NCBI GenBank assembly: GCA_900491605.1
Contig: UESW01004376.1
Location: forward strand, 1 to 64,000
Direction of reading: 5' to 3'
Length of the DNA stretch: 64,000 nt
Origin: Calamus simplicifolius
Lineage: Eukaryota; Streptophyta; Magnoliopsida; Arecales; Arecaceae
The notes under the pieces were generated by a model that was not told where the DNA came from, made no database searches, and was given only the letters and a program-made list of their open reading frames with translations. Positions within the stretch are counted from its first letter, which is position 1, and every line of letters begins with the position of its first letter. Positions 47,337 to 59,200 of this stretch are shown here, piece after piece. Made by a program: the position numbers and the translations under genes.

Positions 47337-48159
47337 GCAAGTCCTCTACTTAACCATTTATTTACAATCTTATCTGCAATTGATTACTACTAATATTTTC
47401 TATTGATTTTATTAACTTCAAAAAAAGAATTTCACACTGATTTGATTTAGGTTGAACTAGGTAAATTTCTGCGTGACATTGTGATTCTGATTATTTGTTG
47501 TTTGTGGACCACTCATGCAAACCCTTTTTTTTATAGCCTTGCTGCTAATTTGGGGTGTTGTTTTAGTTAGGGTTCTAGGTCCTAGTAGGACATCTTGAAA
47601 GATGCCGGATAGGTTGTTGTTCCAACCGTCGGGATGGAATTATCCTACCATAATTCCGGCATCTCAAGTTCCAGCATCTCAATCAATACGCTGTAGGTCA
47701 CTTCCAATCTCAAATGTTGGGACAGAATGGGACGGAGGCATATCCCATTCCATAAAAAAAACTGGAACGACCGCATTCCATGAGATTTAAAACCTTGGTT
47801 GTAGCCCATGATTTTAGACTCTATTTGTCTTATGAGTTAGTTTGGATGCACAAGTTTTTTCCGAAAATAATTTAATGCATGCTAGAATAAAAATATACTT
47901 TTCTTGGCCAAAAATTGCTATTTTTCAACAGTTTTTTGAGAAAAGGTTCATTCTGGACTTCATTGGATTATTATTGCTTATGTTGCATTACTGCAATAAC
48001 AATATTTTCCGTTAACCTGTATGAGGGTCACATGAAATAGCTAATGCGATTTGGTAAATTATGGGAAAGATTAGCTTGACTTGCCTTGCTAACTTATTCT
48101 ATGAGATTTTGAAAACCATGAAGATATCAGATAATTGGATAAGTATTATAGTGCCCATT
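47337..48159. other. Sequence after the last visible LEUNIG exon
   Basis: Begins with the GC donor of intron 17. The expected final WD40 exon is not visible on the plus strand here or anywhere up to the tandem array. 47570-47790 is a GC-richer patch with ATTCCGGCATCTC / TTCCAGCATCTC doublets, not recognised. Confidence 0.5.
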
Positions 48160-49108
48160 TGCAGGAGTAAAGATGATCTATAGAATTGCTCAGTTATAGG
48201 GGACTTAAATTTGAGCCACTTTATTTAGTGTTGGGAGAGTGTAATTGAACAAAAACCAAGAAACATCACAGTAATCTCAGTGAACCAGTTTGGATTTATG
48301 CCTAAAGTCAATAAAAGAGGCTATTTTCTTGCTTAAATAATTGACAGAAAAATATCAAGAGAAGGAAAAGTCTGCATATGATATTGACTTGCAAGAATCA
48401 AGATAGTTTAGTGACCTTTAAGAATGAAGGGTGATAATAAACAGTATTGTAAGATCATGCAATATATTTTGAATGACAATAGAATTGCGCCAAAGATTGG
48501 TGATTGGTACTAAACCCACTCCTTTAGACTAATTGTGGATGAATTTGTTGCTAGTGTTCAGGAAGATGTGTTGCAGTATGGTGTTGGTTGGTGAGAAGTA
48601 GATTAAATGCAGAATTAGATTTATGGAATAAAGCTTTAAAATGCAAAAGCTTAGGAATCAGAAAAATAAAGATAGTAGGAATGCAATTTTAGTGAAATTA
48701 GGGATGAAAATGAGTTCCCAATAAAATTGATGGGCAAAGAGATGCTGCAAAGTGAATCGGTTTTGTTATTTGGGATATATTACACAAAATAATGGAGCGA
48801 TAGATGAAGATATATCTAATGGGATTAGAGCTAGTTGTATGAAGTGAAGTGTTTTTGGCATACTATCTGATCAATGCCTATCTTGGTGACTTAAAAAGGA
48901 ATTTCATTGAGCAACAATAAAATCTGCAATGCTATATCATGCTGATTATTGGATAATAAAGAAGGTTCAAGATAATGAAAATGAAACTAATAAGATGGAT
49001 ATATGATAAAACTAGAAAGGGTATGTTGAGAATAGTGTGTATTAAAGAAGGTATTCAAGTTGTATGAATTAACAATAAAGTGATGAAGAATTGTTTGATT
49101 TGGTAGAG
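48160..49108 (+). mobile_element. Decayed RTE-type LINE, reverse transcriptase remnant
   Basis: Plus-strand translation in shifting frames recovers fragments typical of plant RTE-like RT: SVNQFGFMP near 48280, IDRKISREGK near 48345, KGDNKQYCKIMQYI near 48430, and the C-terminal stretch FCYLGYITQNNGAIDEDI near 48762, then IRWIYDKTRKGMLR near 49000. Many stops and frame changes make it non-functional. The 5' part and a clear poly(TTG) end are missing. It lies downstream of the truncated LEUNIG copy A and may have taken part in the loss of its last exon. Confidence 0.75.
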
Positions 49109-49109
49109 G

Positions 49110-49547
49110 TGTGAGAGCCTATACTGGCAAGTATTTAATTCCACATCGGTTATGTACCGGAAATATTTGAATGCTTATACAGGAACAAGGAGTTGAAGTA
49201 ATACTTTTTGACTAGTCTTTTTGGGTAAGGTTGTGAATTATGACAAATGATATTAGAGCGAACCATGCTCATGGCCTATGTGGATAAAGAACACTGCAGA
49301 TGGGCTATATGTTTTTGTGATTGGATTTAATTGGATTTGAATGTGGATTTGGATATGGCTGTTAGCCTGTCGAGGATGTTAGGGCTTGAACTAAGAAAGC
49401 ATAATGAAGCTTATACTAGTAAGTATTTAGTCTCATATCAGTTATATATTAGAAAATTTTTGGATACTTATACAAGATTAAGGAGCATAAATAATACTTT
49501 TTGATTAGCCTTTTTGGATGAGGCCTTGGGTAGTGACCGTAGGCATT
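49110..49547 (+). mobile_element. TRIM-type miniature LTR retrotransposon
   Basis: Two direct repeats of about 135-140 bp (49110-49245 and about 49405-49545; roughly 75% alike) with TATACTGGCAAGTATTTAAT / TATACTAGTAAGTATTTAGT and ACTTTTTGACTAG / ACTTTTTGATTAG matches flank ~160 bp of non-coding DNA. TGATATTAGAGC (49248-49259), just after the first repeat, is two mismatches from the initiator tRNA-Met PBS. The CCACATCGG motif lies near the LTR start, as in other TRIMs. Confidence 0.65.
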
Positions 49548-50649
49548 TGCAACAAAGGTTTGAGGAGGGGGGGGCCTGTGACAAGTGGAGGTTTCAATTT
49601 CTGCTAAAGGATATAAAAGTAAAGGATATAAGGTTACATGGATGGAGGTTGTGACAAAAACATATGAAAAGCCTTAAGACTACATTAGAGGTGGTTTTAA
49701 ATAGGAATACTTTGTTGAATGAGAATCCACGTAGCCTACTTTGAACCGTTGTGATAAGGCTTGATGGTTACACTATCAGCTTGCATTAGAACTGCAACCA
49801 TTATCAACATGTGATTGAGCTAAATGTTTGCATTTATGATCTAGCAAAGTCCAAAGTGGATTGTGTTGGCCCATATGGCAACCCAAGAGAGGGGTAAATT
49901 AGGTTCTTAAAAATTGACGCTTAAAAATAATTTCATAAAGTGATAGTGCTTAAGGATATATGCAATGAGTGTGTAGCTAAGAATGCAAAACAGAGTAAGA
50001 AGATAGAGTAGAGAGAAAGAGAGACAAGCACGACAAACACATGAAATTTATAGTGGTTTGGTGTTAGCTATACTTACATCCATTCCCAAGCAACTCTTGA
50101 GCCTACACTATAATCACCCTGATTACAGTCGAGTTGTTTTACAAGCTCACAACTCAAACTTATTGTTTTACAACGGGATCACAACGAATCCAGTCAGTTT
50201 TCACAAGCTCACCATAACAAAACCTATCACAAGCTATCTAGCTTGCACAAGGCCAAACTGTCTTCCCTGATTCTATCACCTGATTGAATCAGTAACCAAA
50301 TGTAATAAGAGTAAGGTTACAATAGATAGAAAGCTCCTCAAATGAGCAAAATAAGACAATATAATCAAGATTGAAATAGAAAAGCATGATTTAGAAGATT
50401 TCTGAAGTTGGGCTTTTCTTTTTTTTTTTTCTCTGAAATGATCTTTCTCAAGTTGAGTTTGAAGCTTTGGAAAAGTCATTGATGTAGAGGCTTTTGAAGA
50501 ACTAGGGTTCTTTGCTTCTTGATGTGGCTGATGGAGCCATGTGGATAATCACGGCAAAATCGATCAAGTGGCACAGGCATGCCTGCCCCAACTTCTTCAA
50601 ATAAGCCAAGGCGGTAGGCGGTCCCTTATACCATGTTTGCCCCGACTCC
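49548..50649. other. Unrecognised intergenic sequence before the tandem array
   Basis: AT-rich, with a GA-rich patch (about 49995-50030) and a stretch (50040-50280) rich in CAAGCTCACAAC-like phrases that may be an old LTR. 50560-50650 is transitional to the array. No gene seen. Confidence 0.4.
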
Positions 50650-53600
50650 TCCAAGCCAGTCCTTTGGGCTGGCACACAAACCTCCGAGGTGGTTCAAAAG
50701 GAGTTCGCCGGCATTGCGGCTAACGAGACACCACTCGATCCGACAAGGAGATGCCCCTCGAGTCGGTTAAAGTCCCTAACAGCTCTGTACCTGGTTGAGT
50801 CGTCCCTCGGGCCGGCACACAATGCCCCGAGGTGGTTCAGAAGGAGCTCGTCGGCATCACGGCTAACGGGCCACCACTCGGCCCGGCAAGGAGATGCCCC
50901 CGAGTCGTTCAAGTCCCTAACAGCTCCATACCCGGTGGAGTCGCCTCTCGGGTCGGTACACAAACCCCCGAGGTGGTTCAATAGGAGCTTGCCGGCATCG
51001 CGGCTAATGGAACACCACTCGGCATGACAAGGAGATGCCCTCGAGTCGGTTCAAGTCCATAACAGCTCCGTACCCAGTCGAGTTGCCCCTCGGGCCAGCA
51101 CACAAACCCCCAAGTTGGTTCAAAGGGAGCTCACCGGCATCGCGCCTAACGGGACACCACTCGGCCCAGCAAGGAGATGCCCTCGAGTCGTTTCAAGCCC
51201 TAACAACTTTGTACCCGATCAAGTCGCCCCTCGGGCCGGCACACAAACCCCCGAGGTGGTTCAAAGGGAGCTCTTCAGCATCGCGGCTAACGGGACACTA
51301 CTTGATTCGACAATGAGATGCCCCCAAGTCGGTTCAAGTCCTTAACAACTCTGTATCCGGTCGAATCGCCTCTCGGGCCGGCACACAAACCGTAGAGGTG
51401 GATCAAAAAGAGCTCACCGGCATCGCGGCTAACGGGACACCACTCGGCCTAGCATGGAGATGCCCTCGAGTCGATTTAAGTCCCTAACAGCTTCGTACCC
51501 GGTCAAGTCGCCCCTCGAGCTGGCACATAAATCCCTGAGGTGGTTCAAAAAGGAGCTTGCGGGCATTGCGACTAACGGGTCACCACTCGATCCGGCAAGG
51601 AGATGCCTTCGAGTCGGTTCAAGTCCTTAACAGCACCGTATCCGATCGAGTCGCCCCTCGGGCAAGCACACAAACCCCTAAGGTGGTTCAAAAGGAGCTC
51701 GCCAGCATTGTGGATAACGGGACACCCCTCGAGCCGACAAGGAGATGCCCCCGAGTCGGTTCAAGTCCCTAACAGCTCTCCGTACCCGGTTGAGTCGCTT
51801 CGTACCCGGTTGAGTCGCCACTCGGGCCGGCACACAAACACCCGAGGTGGTTTAAAAGGAGCTCGCCTTCATCGCGGCTAACGGGACACCACTCGGCTCG
51901 GCAAGAAGATGCACCCGATTCTGTTCGAGTCCCTAACAGCTCCGTACCTGATCGAGTAGCCTCTCGGGCCGGCAAACAAACCCTCGAGGTGGTTCAAAAG
52001 GAGCTTGCCGGCATTGCGGCTAACGGTACACTCGATCCGGCAAGGAGATGCCTCCCGAGTCGGTTCAAGTCTCTAACAGCTCCGTACCTAGTTGAGTCGC
52101 CCCTTCGGCCGGCACACAAACCCCCGAGCTAGTTCAAACGGAGCTCGTCGGCATCGCGGCTAACGGGACACCACTCGGCCCGGCAAGGAGATGACCCCGA
52201 GTCGGTTCAAGTCCCTAACAGCTCCATACCCGGTCGAGTAGCCACTCGAGCCGCCACCTAAACCCCCGAGGTGGTTCAAAAGGAGCTCGCCGGTATCGCG
52301 GCTAACAGGATGCCACTTGGTTCGACAAGGAGATGCCCCTGAGTCGGTTCAAGTCCCTAATAGCACCGTACCCGGTCGAGTCGCCCATCGGGTCGGCACA
52401 CAAACCCCCAAGGTGGTTCAAAAGGAGCTCGCCGGCATTGCGGCCAACGAGACACCACTAGATCCGGCAAAGAGATGCCCCATAGTCGGTTAAAGTCTCT
52501 AACAGCTCCGTACCAGGTCGAGTTGCCCCTTGGGCCGACACATAAACCTTCGAGGTGGTTCAAAAAGAGCTTGCCGGCATAGCGGTTAACGGGACACGAC
52601 TCTTTCCGGCAACGAGGTGCCCTCGAGTTGGTTCAAGTCCTTACAACTCTGTACCCGGTCGAGTTGCCCCTTGAGCTGGCAAACAAACCCCCGAGGTGGT
52701 TCAAACGGAGCTTGCCGGCATCGCAGCTAACGGGACACAACTCGTTTCGATTAGGAGATGCCCCAGTCGGTTCAAGTCTAACGGTACACTCGATTCGGCA
52801 AGGAGATGCCTCCCGAGTCAGTTCAAGTCTCTAACAGCTCTGTACCTAGTCGAGTCGCCCCTTCGGCCGGCACACAAACCCCCGAGCTAGTTCAAACGAA
52901 GCTCGTCGGCATCGCGGCTAACGGGACACCACTCGGCTCGGCAAGGAGATGACCCCAAGTCGGTTCAAGTCCATAACAGCTCCATACTCGGTCGAGTAGC
53001 CACTCGGGCCTGCACCCAAACCCTCAAGGTGGTTCAAAAGGAGCTCGCCGGTATTGCGGCTAACGGGACACCACTTGGTTCGACAAGGAGATGCCCCCGA
53101 GTCGGTTCAAGCCCCTAATAGCACCGTACCCGGTCGAGTCGCTCATCGGGTCGGCACACAAACCACCAAGGTGATTCAAAAGGAGCTCGCCGGCATTGCG
53201 GCCAACGAGACACCACTAGATCGGCAAAGAGATGCCCCAGAGTCGGTTAAAGTCCCTAACAGCTCCGTACCAGGTCGAGTTGCCCCTCGGGCCGACACAT
53301 AAACCTTCGAGGTGGTTCAAAAGGAGCTCACCGGCATAGCGGTTAACGGGACACCACTCTTTCCGGCAAGGAGGTGCCCTCGAGTTGGTTCAAGTCCTTA
53401 CAACTCTGTACCCGGTCGAGTTGCTCCTCGAGCTGGCAAACAAACCCCTGAGGTGGTTCAAACGGAGCTTGCCGGCATCGCAGCTAACGGGACACAACTC
53501 GTTTCGATTAGGAGATGCCCCAGTCGGTTCAAGTCCTTAACAGCACCGTACTCGGTCGAGTCGCCCCTTGGGCCGGCACACAAACCCCCAAGGTGGTTCA

Positions 53601-55765
53601 GAAGGAGTTCGCCAGCATCGCGGCTAACGGAACACCACTCGATCCGGCAAGGAGATGCCCCCGAGTCGGTTCAAGTCCCTAACAGCTTTGTACCCAGTCG
53701 AGTTGCCCCTCGGGCCAGCGTACAAACACCCAAGATGGTTCGAAAGGAGCTCGCCCTCATCGCGGCTAACGGGACATCACTCGGCCCAGCAAGAAGATGC
53801 CTCCGATTCGGTTTGAGTCCCTAACAGCTCCGTATCTGGTCGACTAGCCTCTCGGGCCGGCAAACAATCCCCCGAGGTGGTTCAAAAGGTGCTCGTCGGC
53901 ATTGCGATTAACGGGACACCACTCGATCTAGCAAGGATATGCCCCCAAGTCGGTTCAAGTCCTAACAGCTCTGTACCTGGTCGAGTCGCCCGTCGGGCCG
54001 GATACAAAACCCTCAAGGTGGTTCAAAAGGAGCTCGCCGGCATCGCGGCTAACGGGACACCACTCAGCCCGGCAAGAAGATGCCCCCGAGTCGGTTCGAG
54101 TCCCTAACAGCTTCGTACTCGGTCGAGTCGCTTCTTGGGCCGACACAATCCCCCGAGGTGGTTCTAAAGGATTTTTCAAGCATCGCGGCTAACGGGACCC
54201 ACTTGATCCAGCAAGGGGATGCCCTCGGATCGGTTAAAGTCCATAGCAGCTCCGTACCCGGTCGAGTCGCCTCTCAAGTCAGCACACAAACCCTCGAGAT
54301 GGTTCGAAAGGAGCTCGCCGGCATCGTGGCTAATGAGACACCACTTCGCCCGGCAAGGAGATGCCTCCGAATCGGTTCAAGTTCCTAATAGCTCCGTACT
54401 CGGTCGAGTCAGCCCTCGGACTGGCACACAAACCCCCGAGGTGGTTCAAAAGGATCATGCTGGCATTGCGGCTAATTGGATGCAACTCGGGCCGGCAAGG
54501 AGATGCCCTCGACTCGGTTCAAGTCCCTAACCCCTTCGTACCCGATCGAGTCGACCCTTGAGACGGCACACAAACCCCCAAGGTGGTCCAAAACGAGCTC
54601 GTCGGCATCGCGGCTAACGGGACACCACTCGGCCCGGCAAGGAGATGCTCCCGAGTCGGTTCAAGTTCCTAACAGCTCTGTACCCGATCGAGTCGTCCTT
54701 TCGGTTGATTCACAAACCCCCGAGATGGTTCAAAAGGAGCTCGTCGGCATCGCAGTTAACGGGACACCACTCGGCCCGGCAAGGAGATTCCTTCGACTCA
54801 GTTCAAGTCCCTAACCCCTCCGTACCTGGTCGAGTCGTCCTCGAGCCGGCACACAAAGCCCCGAGGTGGTTCAAAAGGAGCTCGCCAGCATCGCGGCTAA
54901 TGGGACACCACTCGGTTGGCAAGGAGATGCCACCGAGTTGGTTCAAGTCCCTAACAGCTCTGTACCCGATCGAGTCGCCCCTCGAGTTGGCACACAAACC
55001 CCCGAGGTGGTTCAAAAGGAGCTCGCCGGCATTGCGGCTAACGGAACACCACTCGATCCGGCAAGGAGATGCTCCCGAGTCGGTTCAAATCCCTAACAGC
55101 TCCATACCCGGTCGAGTCACGTCTTTGTCCGGCACAAAAACACCCGAGGTGGTTCAAAAGGAGCTCGCCGATATCGCGGCTAACGGAACACCATTCGGCT
55201 CGGTAATAAGATGCCTTCGAGTCGGTTCGAGTCCCTAACAGCTCCGTACCCGATCGAGTCGCCACTCGGGCTAGCACACAAACCCTCGAGGTGGTTCAAA
55301 AGGATCTTGCAAGCATCGTGGCTAACGGGACACCACTCGGTCTGACAAGGGGATGCTCCCGAATCGGTTCAAGTCCCTAACAGCTCCGTACCCGGTCAAG
55401 TCGCCTTTCGGACCAGAACACAAACCCCCGAGGTGGTTGAAAAGGAGCTTGCCGGCATTGCAGCTGACGGAACACCACTCCGCCCGGCAAGGAGATGCCG
55501 CCGAGTCGGTTTAAGTCCGTAACAGCTTCGTACTCGGTCGAGTCGCCCCTCGGGCAGGCACATAAACCCCCGAGGTTGTTCAAAAGGATCGTGCTGGCGT
55601 CGCGGCTAACGGGATACAACTCGGTCCGGCAAAGAAATTCCTTCGACTCGGTTCAAGTCCCTAACCTTCCGTACCCGTTCGAGCCCCCACTCGAACCGGC
55701 ACACAAAGCCCCGAGGCGATTCAAAAGGAGCTCGCCGACATTGCGGCTAACTGGACACCCCCCTG
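50650..55765. repeat. GC-rich tandem array, ~142-bp unit, about 36 copies
   Basis: Head-to-tail repeats carry the landmarks GGCACACAAACCCCCGAGG, TGGTTCAAAAGGAGCTCGCC, GGCTAACGGGACACCACTCG, GCAAGGAGATGCCCCCGAG and CGGTTCAAGTCCCTAACAGC in that order. Successive copies of AAGGAGATG lie near 50745, 50888, 51029, 51171, 51311, 51455 and 51597, giving a ~142-bp period. Units differ by about 5-15% and many differences fall at CpG. Because 142 is not a multiple of 3, all three frames are visited and open runs of up to 197 codons arise by chance; none is called as a gene. The array separates LEUNIG copy A from the J-domain fragment and copy B. I do not recognise the family. Confidence 0.93.
52021..53535. 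repeat. Higher-order duplication of ~758 bp inside the array
   Basis: 52021-52778 and 52779-about 53535 are near-identical blocks of about 5.3 basic units. Rare variants recur at a fixed offset of 757-758: TAACGGTACACTCGAT (52021 and 52779), ATGACCCC (52191 and 52949), TAGGAGATGCCCCAGTCGG (52752 and 53509). The junction is out of register with the basic unit (GTTCAAGTC joined directly to TAACGGTACAC). Confidence 0.85.
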
Positions 55766-55810
55766 AATGCCATTGCCTCCTTTGCCTCCTCTTTGCTAGT
55801 GCAATCACCC

Positions 55811-56041
55811 TTTGCATCTCTCTATGACGTGTTAGGCCTTCCCACTAATGCTACTAGTTAGAGGATCAAGGCCACGTACCAACAATTGGTGTACACATGC
55901 TATCCTCTTATGATGGCCATCAACCGCAAGGGCACATTGGCTGATGAATTTATTTGGATCCATACTGTATTACTCCATCCTCTCTCATCATAATAAGTAT
56001 GCTGGCTACGACCCCAAATTTCTCTTTTTGGCTACCACAAT
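55811..56041 (+). pseudogene. Degenerate J-domain (DnaJ/DNAJ11-like) fragment
   Basis: Translation gives FASLYDVLGLPTNATS, stop (TAG at 55859-55861), RIKATYQQLVYTCYPLMM, AINRKGTLADEFIWIHT, then after a one-base frame change SILSHHNKYAGYDPKF. This follows a J-domain of the small plastid DNAJ11-like type: helix I (SLYxVLGxP), helix II, loop, helix III (ADEFxxIH), helix IV (LSxxxKxxxYD). The HPD motif that stimulates Hsp70 is changed to YPL, and stop plus frameshift exclude function. No transit peptide or C-terminus is attached. It sits between the array and the LEUNIG copy B breakpoint. J-domain origin is fairly sure, the subfamily is a guess. Confidence 0.7.
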
Positions 56042-56059
56042 CAGAGCATTTGTTACTCA

Positions 56060-56234
56060 ATGAGTCATTCTTCATCTCCTAGTTTTTCACTTGCTCCTTA
56101 TACTTCTTATACTATGGCCATCAGATCTAAAAGGTTGAGCAATGCCAATTTAGACCAACTTCTAGTGAAGAGAAATCTGCAGGCAACCACGAAGGCCTTC
56201 CAAGCTGAAGGGAAGGTATCTTCTGATCCCGTTG
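56060..56234 (+). other. Chimeric open frame joining foreign sequence to LEUNIG exon 2
   Basis: An ATG at 56060 opens MSHSSSPSFSLAPYTSYTM, continues through ANLDQL and runs in frame across the breakpoint (about 56163) into LVKRNLQATTKAFQAEGKV, the second half of the LisH motif, up to the exon 2 donor GTTG|GTAAGT at 56234. The foreign part has no recognisable family. If transcribed, it could give copy B a new N-terminus, but the stop at 57663-57665 would still truncate the product. Confidence 0.4.
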
Positions 56235-59200
56235 GTAAGTTGCAGAGAAAATTAGGGAAGCCATGGAGGTTACTAATACTTTTTGTGCTTGTATTTTCTT
56301 TTTATTAAATTGATGCTATTTTGAATAATTATCAGCAATTGATGCTCCTGGTGGTTTTCTTTTCGAGTGGTGGTCTGTTTTTTGGGATATATTCATTGCA
56401 AGGACAAATGAAAAGCATTCTGATGTTGCTGCTTCATACATAGAGGCAAGTTTTCATTACCATTCATTATATTATTTTCCCTTTTTTTGTTTTAAAAAAC
56501 TTATATATTCTCCCTTCTCCCTTTTTCAGCAAGATTATGCTATGCTGTAAGATGTTAATTGGGAAAAAGGTCACATGAAACACCTTTTGGGATCATGTTG
56601 TGCTTCTGCTTCAGCTGATTATTGCCAAAATTGAACTTATTTTCTTATCTACACTTTCTGATTTATGACAGTAATGTCTTTCAGCCAGTGAAAACCATCT
56701 TCTGCACACATCATAGATTGGCTATTGATGTATTTAACTTTGTCAAATGTCTGATTTGGCTTCATAATGCCACAATGGAAATTCTAGTTGCGTAAATTGT
56801 GTCATCTTCCATTGATTTCATTCTACTTATGTAGGTTGCAATGCCTCATAGTCTCTTTGTTTCGATCCCCATCTGTAACTTCTGCTGAACACTAATGGTT
56901 TGCCTAGTACCATCTACAGCTATGCGCTTTTGAATTCATATGCTCGTGCTTCTATGGCTGCTTCATATCCTTTTTCCCAGTAATTTTGTTCATTCTGAAA
57001 AGAAGAGTGGGCATCAGAATAATGATGTGTTTTATAAGTGATACTTCTGTCACAAGTGAAAGGTTTGCTGATATTATCATGCATGTTATAGACCTGCTTC
57101 TTTAATAGTTCATGTTCATTTGGCAGCTGCAGCCTACTAAATTTTGGACATTAACATCCGTATTCTACTGCAGCAGACCCAACATGCAAAAATGAGAGAG
57201 CAGCAGCAACCACCACCTCAACAGCAGCAACAACATCAACACATTCCAATGCAACAACTTCTTTTACAGAGGCAACAGCTGCAGAAGCAACAGCAACAGC
57301 AGCAACGTGGAGAGGGAGCTCATCTTCTAAATGGCAATGCAAATGGGCTTGTTGGTAGTGAATCTTTAATGCGGCAGAGTTCTGGAACTGCCAATGCCTT
57401 GGCAACAAAGATGTATGAGGAACAATTGAAGTTGCCACTTCAAAGGGATCCTTTGGATCAAGCATCCGTGAAGGTAATCCTCTGGGTTTACATGTGTTGC
57501 TTAATCCTAAATATCCCTTTTTGCTTACATAGTATTTTCTTGCTTATCAATCGATCTTTTGCCATCTGGGCAATTCAGTTGCAGCAAAGATTTGGTGAAA
57601 ATGTGGGTCAGCTAGTGGATCCAAGCCATTCATCTTTGTTAAACTCAGCTGCAACATCTGTATAGCCTTCAGGGTATGGGTTCTGAAACCTGCATGATAG
57701 GCAATGATCAGTAAGATTTAATGAATTTTAAACTTGTCACTTATTGCAGGCAATGTGTCTATATGCATATATTTAGTTGTGCATTTACTCCGATTTGTTA
57801 GATGAGTGAAATGTCTCAAACAATTATGCTAGATCTCACTTGCTCATGTTTTCCTTTCAGACAAGTTTTGCATGGTTCAGCTGCTGGCTTATCAGGGACT
57901 TTGCAACAGGTTCAGGCTAGAAAACAACTTCCTGGGTCAACACAGGTTAGTTTCTAGTAAATGATGTCATCACTATTTTTGTTTTTGCTGTTCCTGGTTT
58001 AACTGAAATCATGACAGGATGTCAAGAGTGAGATGAATCCGGTTGTGAACTCTAGAGCTGCAGGTCCTGATGGATCTTTAATTGGAATTCCAGGTAGTTG
58101 CTGTTCAGATTCTGAACTGTTTTGTTCATTTTAATTTGCTCACATATTTTTCAATGAAAAATATATTACCATGTTTGTTTACCATACCTGTATTCCATCC
58201 TAACATATTTTTGGGAATTGCATACTGGTTATAATATTTTGTTTCAATAAATTAAGCAGGTAATTTGATTGCAAGGTTCATCCTTAATTTTAGTTCTTTG
58301 TGTGCTCTATCATATTTCATTTGCTCCTTGAAGCTACAGCCCTGAACACCTATGATCTCTGTCACTTGAATTCAATTTGCACAGTCCTATCAATAGCTAA
58401 CCTTCCTTTTTTTACTGTAGCATTTTAAAAGTATTTCTAAGTTTAACTCAAGTTGTTATTCTTGAGTTATATAAACTCATAGTAATTGCAATCATTGCAG
58501 GATCAAATCAAACCGGGAACAATTTGACTTTGAAAGGATGGCCTCTTACAGTAAGTTTTGCCTTAATGATTGTGCCTCGTAGATTTGTGAATTTCGGCTG
58601 TGCTTTATATCCACCTTAATTACTTTGACTCTAAATGAATGGATTGCAAGCCACTCTGATGTGTGTCACACAGCATCCTGCTATCTATCTTTCTGCCTCA
58701 CCATCTATCTTATTGTAATTTCATTATAAACCTGTTAATTTATCTCCTCTTCTTCTTTGTTTCTTCCCCTTCTCCCTCAATGATCAGTTGAAGGTAATGA
58801 AAGTAATCTCTTTATGGTAGTTCTTGACTTTGTGTCTATCAATTGTGAATGCGTTCCATTTCTTGTTGAATGTCAATTGACATTGCATTCCACATATTCA
58901 CTAAGCTCTTTTGTTCTGTGGTGCTGTGAGTCTGTGACACCAATTTAGCCCATTGGCTAGCTGAATATATGAACATCATCTCTCCAAACATACATATCAC
59001 AGGGTTCTCATTGTACGTGACAGTTTTTAAGCAAATCCTGGATGCTACATTCTTTTATGAGACAATCTGCATTCACAAAACAATTTGTTTGCAAAATCTT
59101 TTGGCCCCGTATACCTCTACTATGATCTTAGTATGGTATTTGTCATGGATTATCCCTTCCTTTTCATTCTGTTTTCCTCATTGTCTTATGATGAGCTGTT

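Noticed and set aside
50650..55765. Regular repeat spacing reminiscent of a CRISPR array
   Set aside because: The whole 142-bp unit is repeated with no unique spacers, and the genome is a plant.
50689..55827. Long open frames (up to 197 codons) in the tandem array, suggesting a repeat protein
   Set aside because: The ~142-bp unit is not a multiple of three, so each frame cycles through three different peptides; frames occur on both strands and stop at regular places. This is a by-product of a GC-rich repeat.
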